A DNA stretch of 64,000 nucleotides from the NCBI GenBank assembly GCA_050084985.1, contig JBITNC010000001.1:10106001-10170000 (forward strand). Reading direction: 5' to 3'. Numbering within the stretch: position 1 is the stretch's first letter; every line of letters starts with the position of its first letter. Positions 44,701 through 57,330 of this stretch are shown here, in pieces. Below the pieces are notes generated by a model. It was not told the DNA's origin. It made no database searches and was given only the letters and a program-made list of their open reading frames with translations. The DNA is from Nageia nagi. Taxonomy: Eukaryota; Pinophyta. A program made the translations under genes and the position numbers.

Positions 44701-45010
44701 TATATCTCGACCCTTTATAAAGGACATTTTTTGCCTATTCAAAGTTGAAAAATTGAAAATGAAAAAACCTTTGGTAAGGTTAGAGACATGATCAACCTAA
44801 ATACCATAAGGATGCCAATATTGATTAATACAAGTTTTAAGAACTGCATTCGACAAGGTGTGACCTAGGAAATACCCGATAAGGGTATGAGACTCAAGCC
44901 AAGAATAGGAATGATGAAAATCATTCAAAGGGATTACAATTTCAAGAGATGTATTACCTCATTGTACACCTCAGGGATGAATTTTTGAGGATGCTTCGCT
45001 ACGGGTGCCA
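41780..45010 (-). pseudogene. LINE (L1 type) with ORF1, endonuclease and C-terminal zinc domain; RT missing
   Basis: Minus strand. ORF1 (about 44990-44160): SWLESHTLIGYFLG, then WIEFPSLLLAMWPFLQLLAT, then VKVNLTKSLKEYIDI, the DUF4283 pattern. Endonuclease (about 43980-43240): GGIIILLGNK, FLEVEGISFRVINVYAS, then WLMCGDFNMVEKVS (the GDFN motif) and a C-terminal stretch with KLVDPSVNF. The next recognisable part is the ORF2 tail (42800-42480): CHEPKITFFPG and the RT-associated zinc domain CAFFNELDSTMHVFWS. The whole RT domain between them is absent, so this is a deleted copy. Many stops. Confidence 0.78.
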
Positions 45011-46541
45011 TTACTCGCTCGTACAACTTTAACTAATGAAGCTATAGAATGAGTTTTAGGCATAATAAAATACCTATTTTCATCCTAGGCAATGTAAATG
45101 TAAAAATAAATGAGGATACAGATAACCTAAATCCCACACACTCTTTGAGAGAGTCGATGGTGTGACATAGGTGAGAAAAACCTACTACATAATATTCCAT
45201 TTTACTCTCCTTGGCTTTGATGCTTTTTGATCATATTAGATTATAATTAATAGATCAATCTATGTAAACATATATAAAATCCATGAGAAATAAACTTTTA
45301 GTCCTACATTTAATAAATACTAATATGTTAATAAAAACATAAACATAAAAAATATCAACCTAATTTTTCAACATTATTTAGGATGATAACAATCAAAAAT
45401 TCCTCAATATATCAAAAGATGAGTAGTAGCCTACTTATTTATCCTTTGTATAAAGATACCCATGAAAAATATATGGTATCTATCCTATCAATAGTAGATG
45501 TAACTTAGATGCCTCCCACAATCTAGAGGATTGTAACCCCATACTTGAAGAATTGCAAAAGAAATAATATCAATCCTTGATCCAAAATAAAAGATATATG
45601 TATTATAATAAATGTGGATCAACATTTCTCATCCTTAAATATAGTGACTTACCCACTCAAAAATCTCCTTAGTGATGTGATTCAAACCCGCTTAGAAGGT
45701 ATATCCTTTGTTAGGGAGAACATAATATTGAATTAGGATTTTTAAAACCAAGTAAGCTTTAGAAACCTCATTGGTCATACTATTAAGGCATATCTAATAT
45801 AACATCCTCTTGTATATCACTTGATTGATTGAATCATAATAAATTAAATAATCAAATTTTAGTAATTAATGATCTATCAAGTAGTATCTTAAGAGTTCAT
45901 GTTATCATCAAATAAGAGATATTTGATTTTATGAACATTTTTAGTATGATACGAAATGAGTGGATTGTTGAATTTTATATCTTTATGAATGTTATCATGA
46001 GAGAATTATCACTTAGGTAAAATAAAAAGCATTTTGTAACCTTATATATATATTTGTTCAAGGTACCAAATAAGCCATTTGCATTCATAAAAATCTAACA
46101 AAACTAATGTTAAAAATACATAAAATATCAAATATAAGCTTAAAACCATAAAATTTAAAATCATGGTAGAACCATTTATAATTATAATAATTTTCTAAAA
46201 ATTTATAATAGCTTTTAAAAATAGGTATAAAATTGTAAGACTATGAAAAGAATCATATTGGATTAGTTATATAAAATATTTATTCTCTTAATGATTTGGA
46301 GAGAAGAATTTTACTTATTGATCCATAATCACAGGATGCTTATAACATACTCAGATCCTCACTTACAGATTCGAATGAAAATACATTCACCATTATGAGA
46401 TTATACAAATTGCATATAAATTTGAAATTTGTAGAATGTAAATCATAAACTAGCAATATCAAACACACAACAAGATCAACACAATGATTTACCCTACTTC
46501 AGCCAATGTGGGCTTATCCAGCATGGAATTGGAGCCTTCTC
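45011..46541. other. AT-rich DNA, no gene seen
   Basis: No coding frame, LTR end or RNA gene could be supported up to the second gap. Confidence 0.5.
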
Positions 46542-46641
46542 NNNNNNNNNNNNNNNNNNNNNNNNNNNNNNNNNNNNNNNNNNNNNNNNNNNNNNNNNNN
46601 NNNNNNNNNNNNNNNNNNNNNNNNNNNNNNNNNNNNNNNNN
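46542..46641. other. Assembly gap (100 N)
   Basis: Exactly 100 N. Copia element D starts abruptly inside integrase on its right side, so its 5' half may be hidden or missing here. Confidence 1.
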
Positions 46642-48977
46642 TTGATACACTTAGATTTGATGGGTCCTTTTCAAACTAAGTCTTTTGGAGAAGTGTCTTA
46701 TGTCCTCATATTTATTAATGACTTTAGTAGGATAATGTTTGGATATCTACTAGAGTATAAAGATCACACTTTTGATATGTTTAAGGAGTTCATTACCTTT
46801 TTTGAAAATCAATCCAATCTTAATATCAAGATGCTAAGGTTGGATAATGAAGGTGAATACATAAGTAATGAGTTCAATGACTTTTGTGCAAAGCATGGGA
46901 TTAAAGGGTAATTTACTATACCTTATACTCCATAAAAAAATGGTGTTGCAAAAAATAAGAATAGGACCATAATGGAGATGGCTAGATGTATGATGGAAAA
47001 TCTTCCTAAGTTTTTATGGGGTGAAGTTGTTAGCATTTCTATCTACACCTTGAATATGTATCCCACAAAAACAATTGAAGGGAAAAGTCCATATGAGGCA
47101 TGGATAGAAAAGAAACCTGATATCTCACATTTAAGGGTCTTTGGATATGAAGTGTTTTCCTTCATTATTTCTAAAAAAAAGGAAGAAGTTAGATAATAAG
47201 TCAAAAAATGAATCTTTTTTGGTTATGACAATCAACATAGAGGGTATAGACTCTATTCTACTTCAACAAAAGTAGTTTTTATTTTAAGGGATGTCAAGTT
47301 CAATGAGATTCCTAATGGTTCTTATTTAAGTGAAGTGTTTGAAGACTCTTATAAAATTCCTATATGGTTAGATATCTCTTCAAATAAGTTGCCTCAAGAG
47401 AAAAATTCTCCAACTCATAGGATAACTAGAAGTATGATTTTGAATATGTCTCTCCTTGCTAAAATCAACAATCATAATGAGCCTTCAACCTTTAAAGAGG
47501 CATCTAAAAATGCTTGTTGAATGAATACCATGAAGTTGGAATATGAGGTGCTTATAAAAAATGAAACCTGGGACTTAGTTCCATATTCATCCTCAAAGAA
47601 TATAATTGGGAACAAGTGGATCTAATAGATCAAGTACAATTCAAAGGGTGAAATTGAGAAATATAAGGCAAGGTTCGTGGCTAAGGGTTTTGCTCAAAAG
47701 TATGACATTGATTATGATGAAACCTTTATACCAATAATAAAGATGGTTACGATCATATTGATCCTTACCCTTTCTATAGCTCAAGGTTGGAAGGTACTTT
47801 AGCTTGATATAAAGAGTGCATTTCTCAATGATGACTTAGATGTTGAAAACTTTGAGTTAGCCAAAAGGGTTTGTTGTGCAAGGGAAAGAGTCCCATGTGT
47901 GCAAGCTAAAGAAGTCTTTGTATGGACTTACGTAAGAATCAAGAGCATGGTTCTTCAAATGTTACTCAGATTCAAATATTTATGTGCTTAATGAAAGAAA
48001 ATATTTGGTCTTAATTAATATCTATGTGGATGATATTTTGATCACGAAGAATAATATGGTTATCATAAATGAGTGCATAAGTAAACTTAAGTTAGAATAT
48101 GAGATTACTAATCTTGGTTTCTTACACTACTACCTTGGTATGCAAGTATATCAATGAAATGATTGTAACTACCTTAGTCAATCCAAATATGTCTCAGATA
48201 TTTTGCAGAAGTTTGGAATGAAAGAGTGGAAGCCTGTGGTTATTCCCATTACTCTTGGAATCAAGCTTGATACTAGCTCAAACTCTTAGTTGGCAGATGC
48301 TACAAAGTACATGAATCTTATTAGTAGTATTATTTATTTGACTATCTCTAGGACAAATATTACCTATGCAGTGAATATGATGGTGAGGTTTATCCATAAG
48401 CCTTATGTTGAGCATATTCATGTTGTTAAAAATATTTTGAGGTATACTATGAGAACAAAGGATATTACCCTTAATTTTACCAAGTTGCCTTCTTTTGTTC
48501 TCTTAGGATTCTTTGATTCTGACTATGGGGGTGACATAGATGAAAAGAAATCCACTTCATCTTATGTGTTTAATATTGGATCAGGTGCTATCTCTTGGTC
48601 CTCCAAGAATTAGCCTTTCTAGCATGAAAGCAGTATATAGAGCTATGATTTTTGCATCCTAGGAAATGATTTGGCTTAGGTGTATTATGAAAGAAATTGG
48701 GTATGACCAAGTTGGCCCATCCTTTATATCTTTAGAAAATCAATCATCCATTGCTTTTGCCAAGAAACTTGTGTTCCATCAAAGAATAAAACATATCAAA
48801 ATCCAAGCCCATTTCAATAGGGAGAAAGTTCTAGATGGCACCTTGTAGCTTTAGTATTGTCCATCGAACAAAAACTCCACTAATTTTTTTATCAAGCCCT
48901 ATTTAGATACTCAATTTTGTAAGTTTCAAAGGTCTCTTGGGCTGGTGAAGTTACCCTCGAGGGAGAGTGAAGTTTGA
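46642..48977 (+). pseudogene. Element D integrase, RT and RNase H remains
   Basis: Integrase keeps LDLMGPFQTKSF and RTIMEMARCMMENL, with TAA in place of Gln before FTIPYTP. RT keeps NIIGNKWI, KSAFLNDDLD and YVDD (48023-48034) but is frameshifted near 47850 and 47940. RNase H (48290-48848) keeps DSDYGGDIDEKKSTSSYVFN and IAFAKKLVFHQRIKHIKIQA. The frame ends at TGA 48975. It has the most lesions of the copia pol copies in the window. Confidence 0.87.
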
Positions 48978-49682
48978 ATTCTTGTTGAATTCATTTTTTT
49001 ATTATAACTTCACCCCTATGAGGATATTTTGGTTGTATAATGTTGATCTTTGGGTACACTTTTATTTTTTGGTTCTCCATATGTGAGGAACTACTATATG
49101 CATGTTGGAATTGTTTAGTTATCTATATGAGATGAACTTGTCTTTACATTTCTTGCACTATTTAGTTATCCATGTGTGAGGAACTAGTATGTGCATATAG
49201 GCACTATTTAGTTATCCATGTATGAGGAATTAGTATGTGCATGATTGGATATATATCTTATTTTTTTGATAATGATGATCAAAATATATATTTATTACAT
49301 AGTAGGTGACTATGAGTTTTCTTAGCATCTTTATGATGACTTATAGTGCACCATTTGATCAGTTTATGGATGACATTATTTGATTCATTTTATGCTAATA
49401 TGAATGTATGATGCATCTAATTGATCTTGTGTATGAGTTTTTTGTAGCTTATAGATTTCTTCTTAAGATTATAGGCTACTTACTTTGAGTATGCAAGCTT
49501 ATGGAGGCTCAACATGTCAACTTCTTATTGAAGATTACTTCGTATACATTAAAACTATTTATAGTTGATGATTATTGTATTGTAAACCATTTGTTAAAAT
49601 GGTTAAGTAGTTGAGCCTTATCCAATATCTATTATTTCTTGATATATAAAGTTCTTATCTCTAATTGTATATATTATGGAGG

Positions 49683-49723
<41 letters not shown>

Positions 49724-49753
49724 ACTCCTACCCAATATTGCATTAAGGGGGAG
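48978..49753 (+). repeat. 3' UTR of element D with hairpin repeats and (CT)n tract
   Basis: The unit array lies at 49070-49245 (TAGTTATCCATGTGTGAGG plus AACTAGTATGTGC), as in C. The (CT)n tract is 49687-49719; CAATATTGCATTAAGGGG and the purine tract AAGGGGGAG (49745-49753) precede the LTR. Confidence 0.8.
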
Positions 49754-50212
49754 TGTTAGAATTTCTAATGTATTATTATTTGGTATCTAAAATGTGTCTT
49801 ACTTAATTCATCTAAATACTAAAAATATTTATAAATACATTTTTAGTATTTAAGAATTAAATAAGTACAACTTGACCATTCCTACCTCATGTAAAACTTG
49901 GGTTAAAAGGTGAGTTAAGGTGGGATTCTCACATATAAATAGAGGGCTTGGCCTTGTTGTAAAATACATGAGTTTGAAATATTGTTATACTAGCTTGATA
50001 GAAGGAGAGAATTCTAATGTTATAGGAGAGTCTTTTGAGTCTTGAGAAGTAATATAATATAACTTAGAGTGGAGTACTCTCTTGATAGAGAGGAACCACT
50101 ATACATGATTGTATCACTTGTGTATAATTAAACAATTATCTCTTGAGTTGTTTCTTAGAAGTAGAAGAACACTCCAAGGTGATCTTAGGTGTAGAAAGTT
50201 TCATCTCTTTCA
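49754..50212 (+). repeat. 3' LTR of element D
   Basis: 459 bp, TGTTAGAATTTCTAATG...CTCTTTCA, followed by TAGTT. Confidence 0.92.
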
Positions 50213-51946
50213 TAGTTTAGGTATGGAGGAATGGAATCACTGAAATGTTTCTTATTCTATTCTTTGATCTTGCCTTTCAATTTATGGATTTTTATAGAAA
50301 ATTTGTATATCTTTGTTCCATAAATTGCTTGTTCCTCTTTCCACCATAATTCCATTAGATTTATAAAATAATCATTAAGGAGCCATATCTTTTCAAATAT
50401 GAAAGGAAATAGTTTAGGATGACTGAAGATTCCTAGGGATAGCTATATGGGCCAATGGTTAGAGCCTCCATATGGAAGGATATCTTATTTGGTTAGAATG
50501 TCCCTCTCAAGTTAAGTCTTGGTTGTAATAAAATGATATAATTTTTCAAGCATCTTCTCTTTTCCTGACCGCTTATTTAACCACATGAATAAGCCCCTTG
50601 CACAAAAAGTTCATGCAGGTTTAAGTCATCTATAAAAGCATTAAAGCCATGAGATTTTTGATTAAATTTCTTATGCCCCCTTATTTTTCATTGCAATTAC
50701 TAATAGTATTGAAGTCTTCACCAAAAATAATTATGATATATTCTTGGAATGTTACCTATTATGAGATATGGTTCCAAGGAACAAGTTATTCTTCTACATT
50801 TTGGAGGCCATAAACATTTAGAAGATAGAAAAGGATGTTTGACTAAAAGAAACGAATATGGACTGCTAGAAGTTTTGAACAATAATGAACATGCAACTTT
50901 GGAGTTATTCCAAAGAGTGAGAAGGCCACATGAGTGTCCAACTAAGTCATAGTATATAACTATACTTCTAGGCTAAAATATTTTCTATATATTATCATCT
51001 TCTGAATAAAAAGATTTCAATTCTTGGAAATAAATAATAACGAGATTCTATTATTTTATTATAGAATTTACATACTTGATTATTGAGGGGATTTGAAACC
51101 CCTTATATTCTAGGATATGGTATTCATGAGTTACTTTATGCATTTAACAACCAAATTGTTGTTAAACATCATCTAGGAGCCATATTTGATTTCTTTTGTT
51201 GCTCTTTACATTCAAATTGTCTTATTAGAATATCAAACTTTCCTTTTCTAAGAGCCATCCATTGTTGTATTTAGTTTATTTGAGGTTGTATTGATGGATG
51301 ATTACTTATGATTCTGAGCAAGCTGCGAGGCAATGGGTTAGGCTACAATTTGGAGCTTGGGCAGGTGAGAGGGAATAAGAGGAATCAAGAGAGATGGTTG
51401 GATTGTAGGGATTATTTATTAGATTTATCATCCATATTTTGGTATGCTTTGGAAAAGGATGGGATGTCAGATTGCAAGGGAAGTTGGGTGATTGTCTGTT
51501 AGAAATAATAATTGGTTTAGCCTCATCTTGAGAAGATGGTTCTATAGGGAGTTATTCCAAAGGTTAAAGGAATTAGAAGTGGTTCAAACATTGGTTCTTC
51601 TAAGAAGGAACTACCTTTTTGCATTGGGTGTTTTTCATTTTTGATTGTTAGAATTATTCTCCTTCTTGGTTAGTATTTTCTTATGAGGTAGAATCGTGAG
51701 GGAAGGTTCTAGCTAGTTGACTCAATTCATAAAAGATCTTATAATGGAAGGGGATAATTTCAACGTTGAGGAGCACAATCCAATTTGCAATCTTATCCTT
51801 AATTTTTATCTACTATGGTGAAGGATGAAGAAGGTTAAGGCTCACAAATATCCTAGCATATGATATATTTTTGAAAGATTGAGTTCTATCTGAGTCACCA
51901 ATAAACATACTTAAGGAGTTTCCAATTACCTCAAAAATTGATTATC
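50213..51946 (-). pseudogene. LINE ORF1/endonuclease fragment next to element D
   Basis: Close copy of 37612-39345 in the same order and orientation, including the endonuclease-linker stretch directly at the LTR. It stops at about 51946, where a short LTR-like string (CTCACTTGTGTATGATT) begins. The plus-strand open frames at 50749, 51083 and 51308 are antisense shadows. Confidence 0.78.
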
Positions 51947-51989
51947 TCACTTGTGTATGATTTTATTACTTTTATTTATGATTTTCAAA

Positions 51990-52640
51990 GACGTGTTGGG
52001 TGTTTTCATAAAATAAAAATTGAGGCATTTAGGTTCTTTAAGGAGTTCAAAAATTATGTTAAGAGTAAAAGTGGGAGGAGCATAAAATGCTTAAGGATTG
52101 ACTGAGGTGGTGAGTTTTGTTCAAATTAATTTCTTCAATTTTGTAAAGATTGTGGTATCAAAAGGCAAATGATTGTTGCCTACAATCTACAACAAAATGG
52201 GGTGGTTAAGAGAAAGAATAGGATAGTGGTAGAAATGGATAGAACCATTCTATAAATAAAGAAGTTGATAAGTTGTTATTGGGTTGATGTAGTATGAAAA
52301 AACCTTTTTTGAATAGGATCCCCACTAGAAGTTTGCAAAAAATAATTTCATATGAGATATGGTTTGAAAAGAGGCCTGATATCAATCACTTCAAAGTTTT
52401 TGGGTGTTTGGCATATGTTCATATGGCTGATGAGATCAGGATAAAGCTTAATGTAAAAAGTGAGGCATAGATCTTTATTAGGTATTATGAAAATACCAAA
52501 GCCTATAGGTGTTACAACCCCAAAACTCACAAGCTTGTTGTATCTAGAGATGAAATTTTTGATGAAGGGGGAGTTTGGGATCCAAAATAATTATTTGCAG
52601 ATAATAGCATCCATGAGGAGAGTACTACAAATATACAATC
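51990..52640 (+). pseudogene. Copia integrase fragment K, first copy
   Basis: Reads AFRFFKEFKNYVKSKSG, IKCLRIDxGGEF, QQNGVVKRKNR and FKVFGCLAYVHMAD-like sequence with shifts and stops. It belongs to a copia lineage closer to element A or H than to B (GYYENTKAYRCYNPKTHKL-type motif at about 52490). Confidence 0.72.
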
Positions 52641-52739
52641 AAGAATGAATCCTAGACTTGTTTAAAAATATCAAATAATTACACCAAGTCTACCTACAAG
52701 TCCCTCCAACAATACTAAATCCAGTACTCCAAGTACATG

Positions 52740-53080
52740 CTACAAATAAATAAGTTGAGAAATTATTATTGGGTCAATGCAGTCTGAATAATAATATACA
52801 TTTTGAATAGAATACCTACTAGAAGTTTGAAAAACATGACTCCTTATGAGGCATGGTTTGATAAGAAGCCCAATATTAATCATTTCAACATTTTTAGGTG
52901 TTTGACATATGTTCATATGGTTGATGAGACAAGGAGAAAGCTTGATAAAAAGAGAGAGGCATGTATATTTATTGGGTATTGTGAAAATACCAAATCCTAT
53001 AGGCTTTACAACCCCAAAACTCACAAGCTTATTATTTGTAGAGATGTGATTTTTCATGAAGGGGAAGTTTAAGGTCAACA
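52740..53080 (+). pseudogene. Copia integrase fragment K, tandem second copy
   Basis: Repeats the 52234-52590 part of the first copy: TPYEAWFDKKPNINHF, RRKLDKKREACIFIGYCENT, YRLYNPKTHKLIICRDVIF, ending TAA 53070. Better preserved than the first copy. A 120-bp spacer rich in Pro/Ser codons separates the two. Confidence 0.78.
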
Positions 53081-53099
53081 AAAATTGTTATTCAGTTGA

Positions 53100-55433
53100 T
53101 GTTAAAGAAAGAAGGAATCTTTCGGCTAAGATTTTTAATCTCCAGATCTTATTCCATATAGGAGGAGGCCAAAGGTTTGGTTGATCTGTGGAGAATGCCT
53201 TATAAGATGAGTTGATCATAAATTATATTGAGGTGGAAAGGGACTAGGTGATATCATATTCAGTTTTGTTATATATTTGAATTTGAATTTTCCAAGAAGT
53301 GATATTAGTTGCTTAACTTATTATGGATGGTTGTTTAGGAATTGGGAAGGATCTTTCCATTTATTGATGGGGGTAACATCCATATTTTACTAAGACCAAT
53401 AATTTAAAACATATTCACACCAAATGTTATAAAGAAGAGGCTTGTTATTGGGATAAACATCAAAATTACTCAAGGGAGTAGGGAGAATTCAAGGTTCATC
53501 CCATAATTGGGATCTTCGACCATATTCAATATCCCAATGGAAAAAAGGGAGCTTGAAGGGGAAACTTCACATGAGACTATTCCATAGTGGGAATCCCATC
53601 GGAGAGTTAGGAACATTAAAAATGCAAATGGGTTCATCCATGTATAGATATTTGAATCATTAAATTTACTCTAAAGAGAAGAATGATCAATATAAATCCT
53701 TTGTATTAATTTATAGAGAAGGGCTATATTCTATAGCATAAATTCTTGATGCCCAAACCTCCAAAAGAACTAGAGGAAACTATAGCCTATTTGATAAGGT
53801 AAATATTTTTCTCTCTAGAACAAGCATAAGGTAAATATTTTTCTCTCTAGAACAAGTGTGCCATAAGAAGTCTCTAATGATCTATATATATTTTAGTTGA
53901 GAGATAATACTACTTGGTATCCAAAAGGATCCCATCTAGAAGATATAAAGTGCACTTAGAATTGATTTTATTTTCACCAATCGACCTGCAGTGGAAGCCA
54001 CCTTTCTTTAAAAATGAGTTGGTCCCAAAATTCACCTAGATTTCCTCCCTATGCAAGAGGAATTCCTAGGTATTTACTAGGAAGGGAACCAATTCTCATA
54101 CTTGTCATCTGAGAGAAGAGACAAAATTGGGAATTTCTCGTATTGATACTAAAAAATTGATATTTCTCTAGATTGACTGCTTAGACTAAGGTAATTTTGT
54201 AAGAGCGAAGTAACCTTTTTAATCTAATGATCTCTTGAATGGATGAATGAAATACAATAAAGTATCATGTGCAAATTATGAATAAGTGATAAGGGATCCA
54301 TAATTTGTAATGTGCAAACCTTTGATATGCTCTATATCTAAAAGAAATTTCATACATATGCCTAGACTTTCAGCTACTAATATGAAGAGATAAGCAGATA
54401 ATGGATTACCTTGTTAAAGTCCATTGGAGCTATTGAAGAAATCATTTTAGAAGCCATTTATTAAAAATGAGAAAGAAGGGGTGGAAAAGAGCAATCTTAT
54501 CCATTGAATATAACCCTCTACAATACGAAACTTTCATTGAATCAAGTTGAGAAATTCCCAATTTACCTTATCAAATACTTTTTTCATATCAATTTTGAGT
54601 AATATCCCCTTCTTATTAAAATGGTTGAGGGAGTAGATGAGTTCATGAATAAGGGAGATTCCATCCATTAGTTGGAAACCTTTGGCAAAGGTCTTCTAGT
54701 CTTCAGAAATAATATAAGAGAGAATTTGTTTCAACCTATTAGAAGCCACTTTAGTAATTAGTTTGTAAATACAATTTCAAAGAGAGATTGGTCTAAAAAA
54801 ATTGAGCATTTTAAAATCATTTATATTGGGAATAAGAACTAAGAAAGTATGGTTGAACCTGTTGAGAATTTGTATAGAAGAAAAGAATTCTCTTATCACC
54901 CCTATAATATCATCCTTGACTAAGTGCGAGGATATTATAAAAAGCTTGGAGGGAAACCATATGGGCCAATGGCACCATAACTCTTCATTTGAAACAGGGC
55001 TTGTTCCACCTCTATTTATGATATTGGATCTAGGAGGATCTCATTATGAGCAAGTGTGACTAGTGTTGGTATAAATCTTAGAAGTTGAGATTGTGAATAT
55101 GATCTATTAATAGGTTCCTCTAAAAGCAAAGAATCAAAGAAAGAGATTGTATGATTCTCAATGTATTTGGGAACTAAAAGTGTTTGACTATCTGTAGTCT
55201 CAAGAGAGGCAATCTGATTATGAGCCCTATATTTATGATATTAGCAAGAAAATATTTCATATTTTTTCCCCTTCCTATAGCCATTTAATTCAATATTTCT
55301 ACTTCCAAAATATTTCTTCTATTAGATAGATATTATCTAGATCCATTAATATTTAGTTTTCTTGATTAAGAATATTGTAACCATTTACTTAATGTAGTTA
55401 CTTGTCAACCAAAAAAAAATTGTTACTCTAGTT
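53100..55433 (-). pseudogene. LINE reverse transcriptase fragment, next to copy F
   Basis: Minus strand from 55433: linker with FWK and KWLxEGEK (about 55320), SFFDSLLLEEPINRS, EILLDPIS, AIGPYGFPPSF (about 54960), then HELIYSLNHFNKKG and LLKIDMKKVFDKVNWEFLNL (about 54600-54540), QGNPLSAYLFILVAESLG (about 54400) and the active-site region FAHDTLLY (54252-54275), where plants have FADDT. The tail to 53100 is poorly preserved. This is the 3' half of the LINE interrupted by copia copy F; the flank before the LTR ends in TAGTT (55429-55433). Confidence 0.82.
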
Positions 55434-55913
55434 TGTTAGAATTTCTAATGCATTATTGTTTGGTATCTAAAATGTGTCTCACTTACTTAATTCATCTAAA
55501 TACTAAAAGTATTTATAAATACCTTTTTAGTATTTAAGAATTAAATAAGTGTAACTTGATCATTGCTACCTCATATAAACCTTGGATTAAAAGGTAAGTT
55601 AAGGTAGGATTTTGTCCTATAAATAAGGATCTTGGCCTTGTTGTAGAACACATGACTCATGAGTTTGAAGTATTATTATGCTCTTAGAATGTAGGTCGAT
55701 AGAAGGAGAGAATTTTAATGTTGTAAGAGAGTTTTATGAGTCTTAAGAAGTAATAGAATCTAGCTTAGAGTGAAGTACTTTCTTGAAAGAGAGAAACCAC
55801 TATACATGATAGTCTCACTTGTGTATGATTGAGTGATTGTCTCTTGAGTTGTTGCTTAGAAGTAGAAGAACACTCCAAGGTGATCTTGGGTGTAGGAGGT
55901 TTCATCTCTTTCA
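55434..55913 (+). repeat. 5' LTR of copy F
   Basis: 480 bp, TATAAATA box at 55618-55625; preceded by TAGTT and followed by ATTGGTACCATAGCC. Confidence 0.93.
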
Positions 55914-56235
55914 ATTGGTACCATAGCCTTCCTTGGAGGATCTTTCTACTTCATTTGGTGATGTAACATCTTCATTAGGTATTCCTCCTCTTCCTCCTCA
56001 TCTTGAATCATTTTGTGATACTAACATTTTTTTTTATATATGTTAGTTTATTTTTTCTTTAAAAAATTTAACAATGTTGTTGGGCAATTTTTTTTGTACT
56101 AACATTCCTTGTTAACTACAAAAATTCTCTTTGTTAAAATTGCTCATTAATCAATAATGTTTTAAATATTTGTTATGATAATAGTAAAAATTTGCAATCC
56201 TTTTCTACCCCATAATTATTTTTTTTGATATCCCT

Positions 56236-56665
56236 CGAATCCCTACTACGACTCAATCATTTCGCTCCCCTCTCAGCCAATCCGTCCAACTCATGTGTTG
56301 GTACTCACCAGCCATTTTTTCTTAGCATGTAGCTCTCCTTCGCTTCCTAAGTACCGCCTGCCGCTAAAACACTGCTCGTATGGCTTACACTGCCTGCGGA
56401 TTGCTGCTCGTCCGGCCCACTTCCTCTCCATCTTCACCTTCGCTACGCAGCTTACCACCGACTATCTCCACAGGAGCACAACTGCTTCTTCACCCTCGTT
56501 CTTCGGCACCCCTCTAAACTCTGCAACCTTTGACAACATTCTTCTAGCTTGTGCCAGGATGCTCTAAGGAGGTATGTACATCCATCAAAGAGTAGTTAAG
56601 CATACACGAAACCCAGGAATTATTTGACAAGATGAATAATGCATACGACTCTAGATGACACTCTC
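56236..56665 (+). pseudogene. PPR-gene-derived fragment in leader of copy F
   Basis: Plus strand reads NSATFDNILLACARML, a stop, then GGMYIHQRVVKHTRNPG and ELFDKMNNAYDSR, near-identical to the E copy. The 91-codon open frame at 56295-56567 covers its first part. The pattern is that of the plant PPR E/L repeats; it is not a gene. Confidence 0.6.
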
Positions 56666-57099
56666 CCCTCACCTTAAAATTGAATTAAATGCCCTATGCT
56701 TTGATTTACTTCATTATTATGCAAGGATGATTATCGTTTTGTTTAGAATGCAATTTTTTTTTAAAAAAACTAGGGGAGTTGTAATTTTTTTTGAAGTTAC
56801 TCTTCTTTAAATTTTAGGAGTATTATTTTTTTTTTCCACAAATAATAAAGAAATGTTTGAACTTAAAAAAAAAAAAAAATAGAATATATTATGTTTCAAG
56901 GGTAAATTTAGAGATTTTTTCTCCTATTATTTTAAAAATAATAATAATTTTTTTTTAAAAGGAAAAAATTCTTACTATGCTAAGAAGGAATTTTTTTAAG
57001 GAAATGCTTTTTTTTTAGCAAAAAAAAGGGGATGTATGTAAACTTGTTATTTTTTAAAAAAATAGAGGGGGATGAATGATGTTATTTTTAAAAAAGTAA

Positions 57100-57330
57100 T
57101 GTATTTTTTTCATCTCTTTTCGTTACCTTGTTCTTGAAAATGCAAATAGGAGTGTTTGTGATGTCTTCTAGGCATAAGAAAGTAACGAGTCCTATTGCAA
57201 GAATGAAGGTGCTTGATAAGAACATGGACAAGCTTTGAAAGAAGATAAGGAAGAAAGAATATGAAGACAAAATGGAAAAATGATCAATCCTTGCAAGATA
57301 AAGGAACGAATTCATAGCCTGCATGCTTCA
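57100..57330 (+). pseudogene. Lys-rich exon-like fragment in leader of copy F
   Basis: Same as 17330-17650 inverted and 22600-22850: SPIARMKVLDKNMDKL, a TGA, KKIRKKEYEDKMEK. The minus-strand open frame is its antisense. Confidence 0.4.

Larger units (their letters stand above)
46642..50212 (+). mobile_element. Copia element D, 3' part, paralogue of C without B
   Basis: Begins in integrase at the point matching about 25116 of element C and runs through RT, RNase H, 3' UTR and 3' LTR (49754-50212). The flank after the LTR is TAGTT (50213-50217) and the same LINE sequence that follows C. It lacks the nested B element, so B entered C after C and D separated. Confidence 0.88.

Noticed and set aside
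53100-55433. Plus-strand coding (for example 54802-55059)
   Set aside because: The minus strand holds the recognisable LINE RT; plus-strand frames are shadows.
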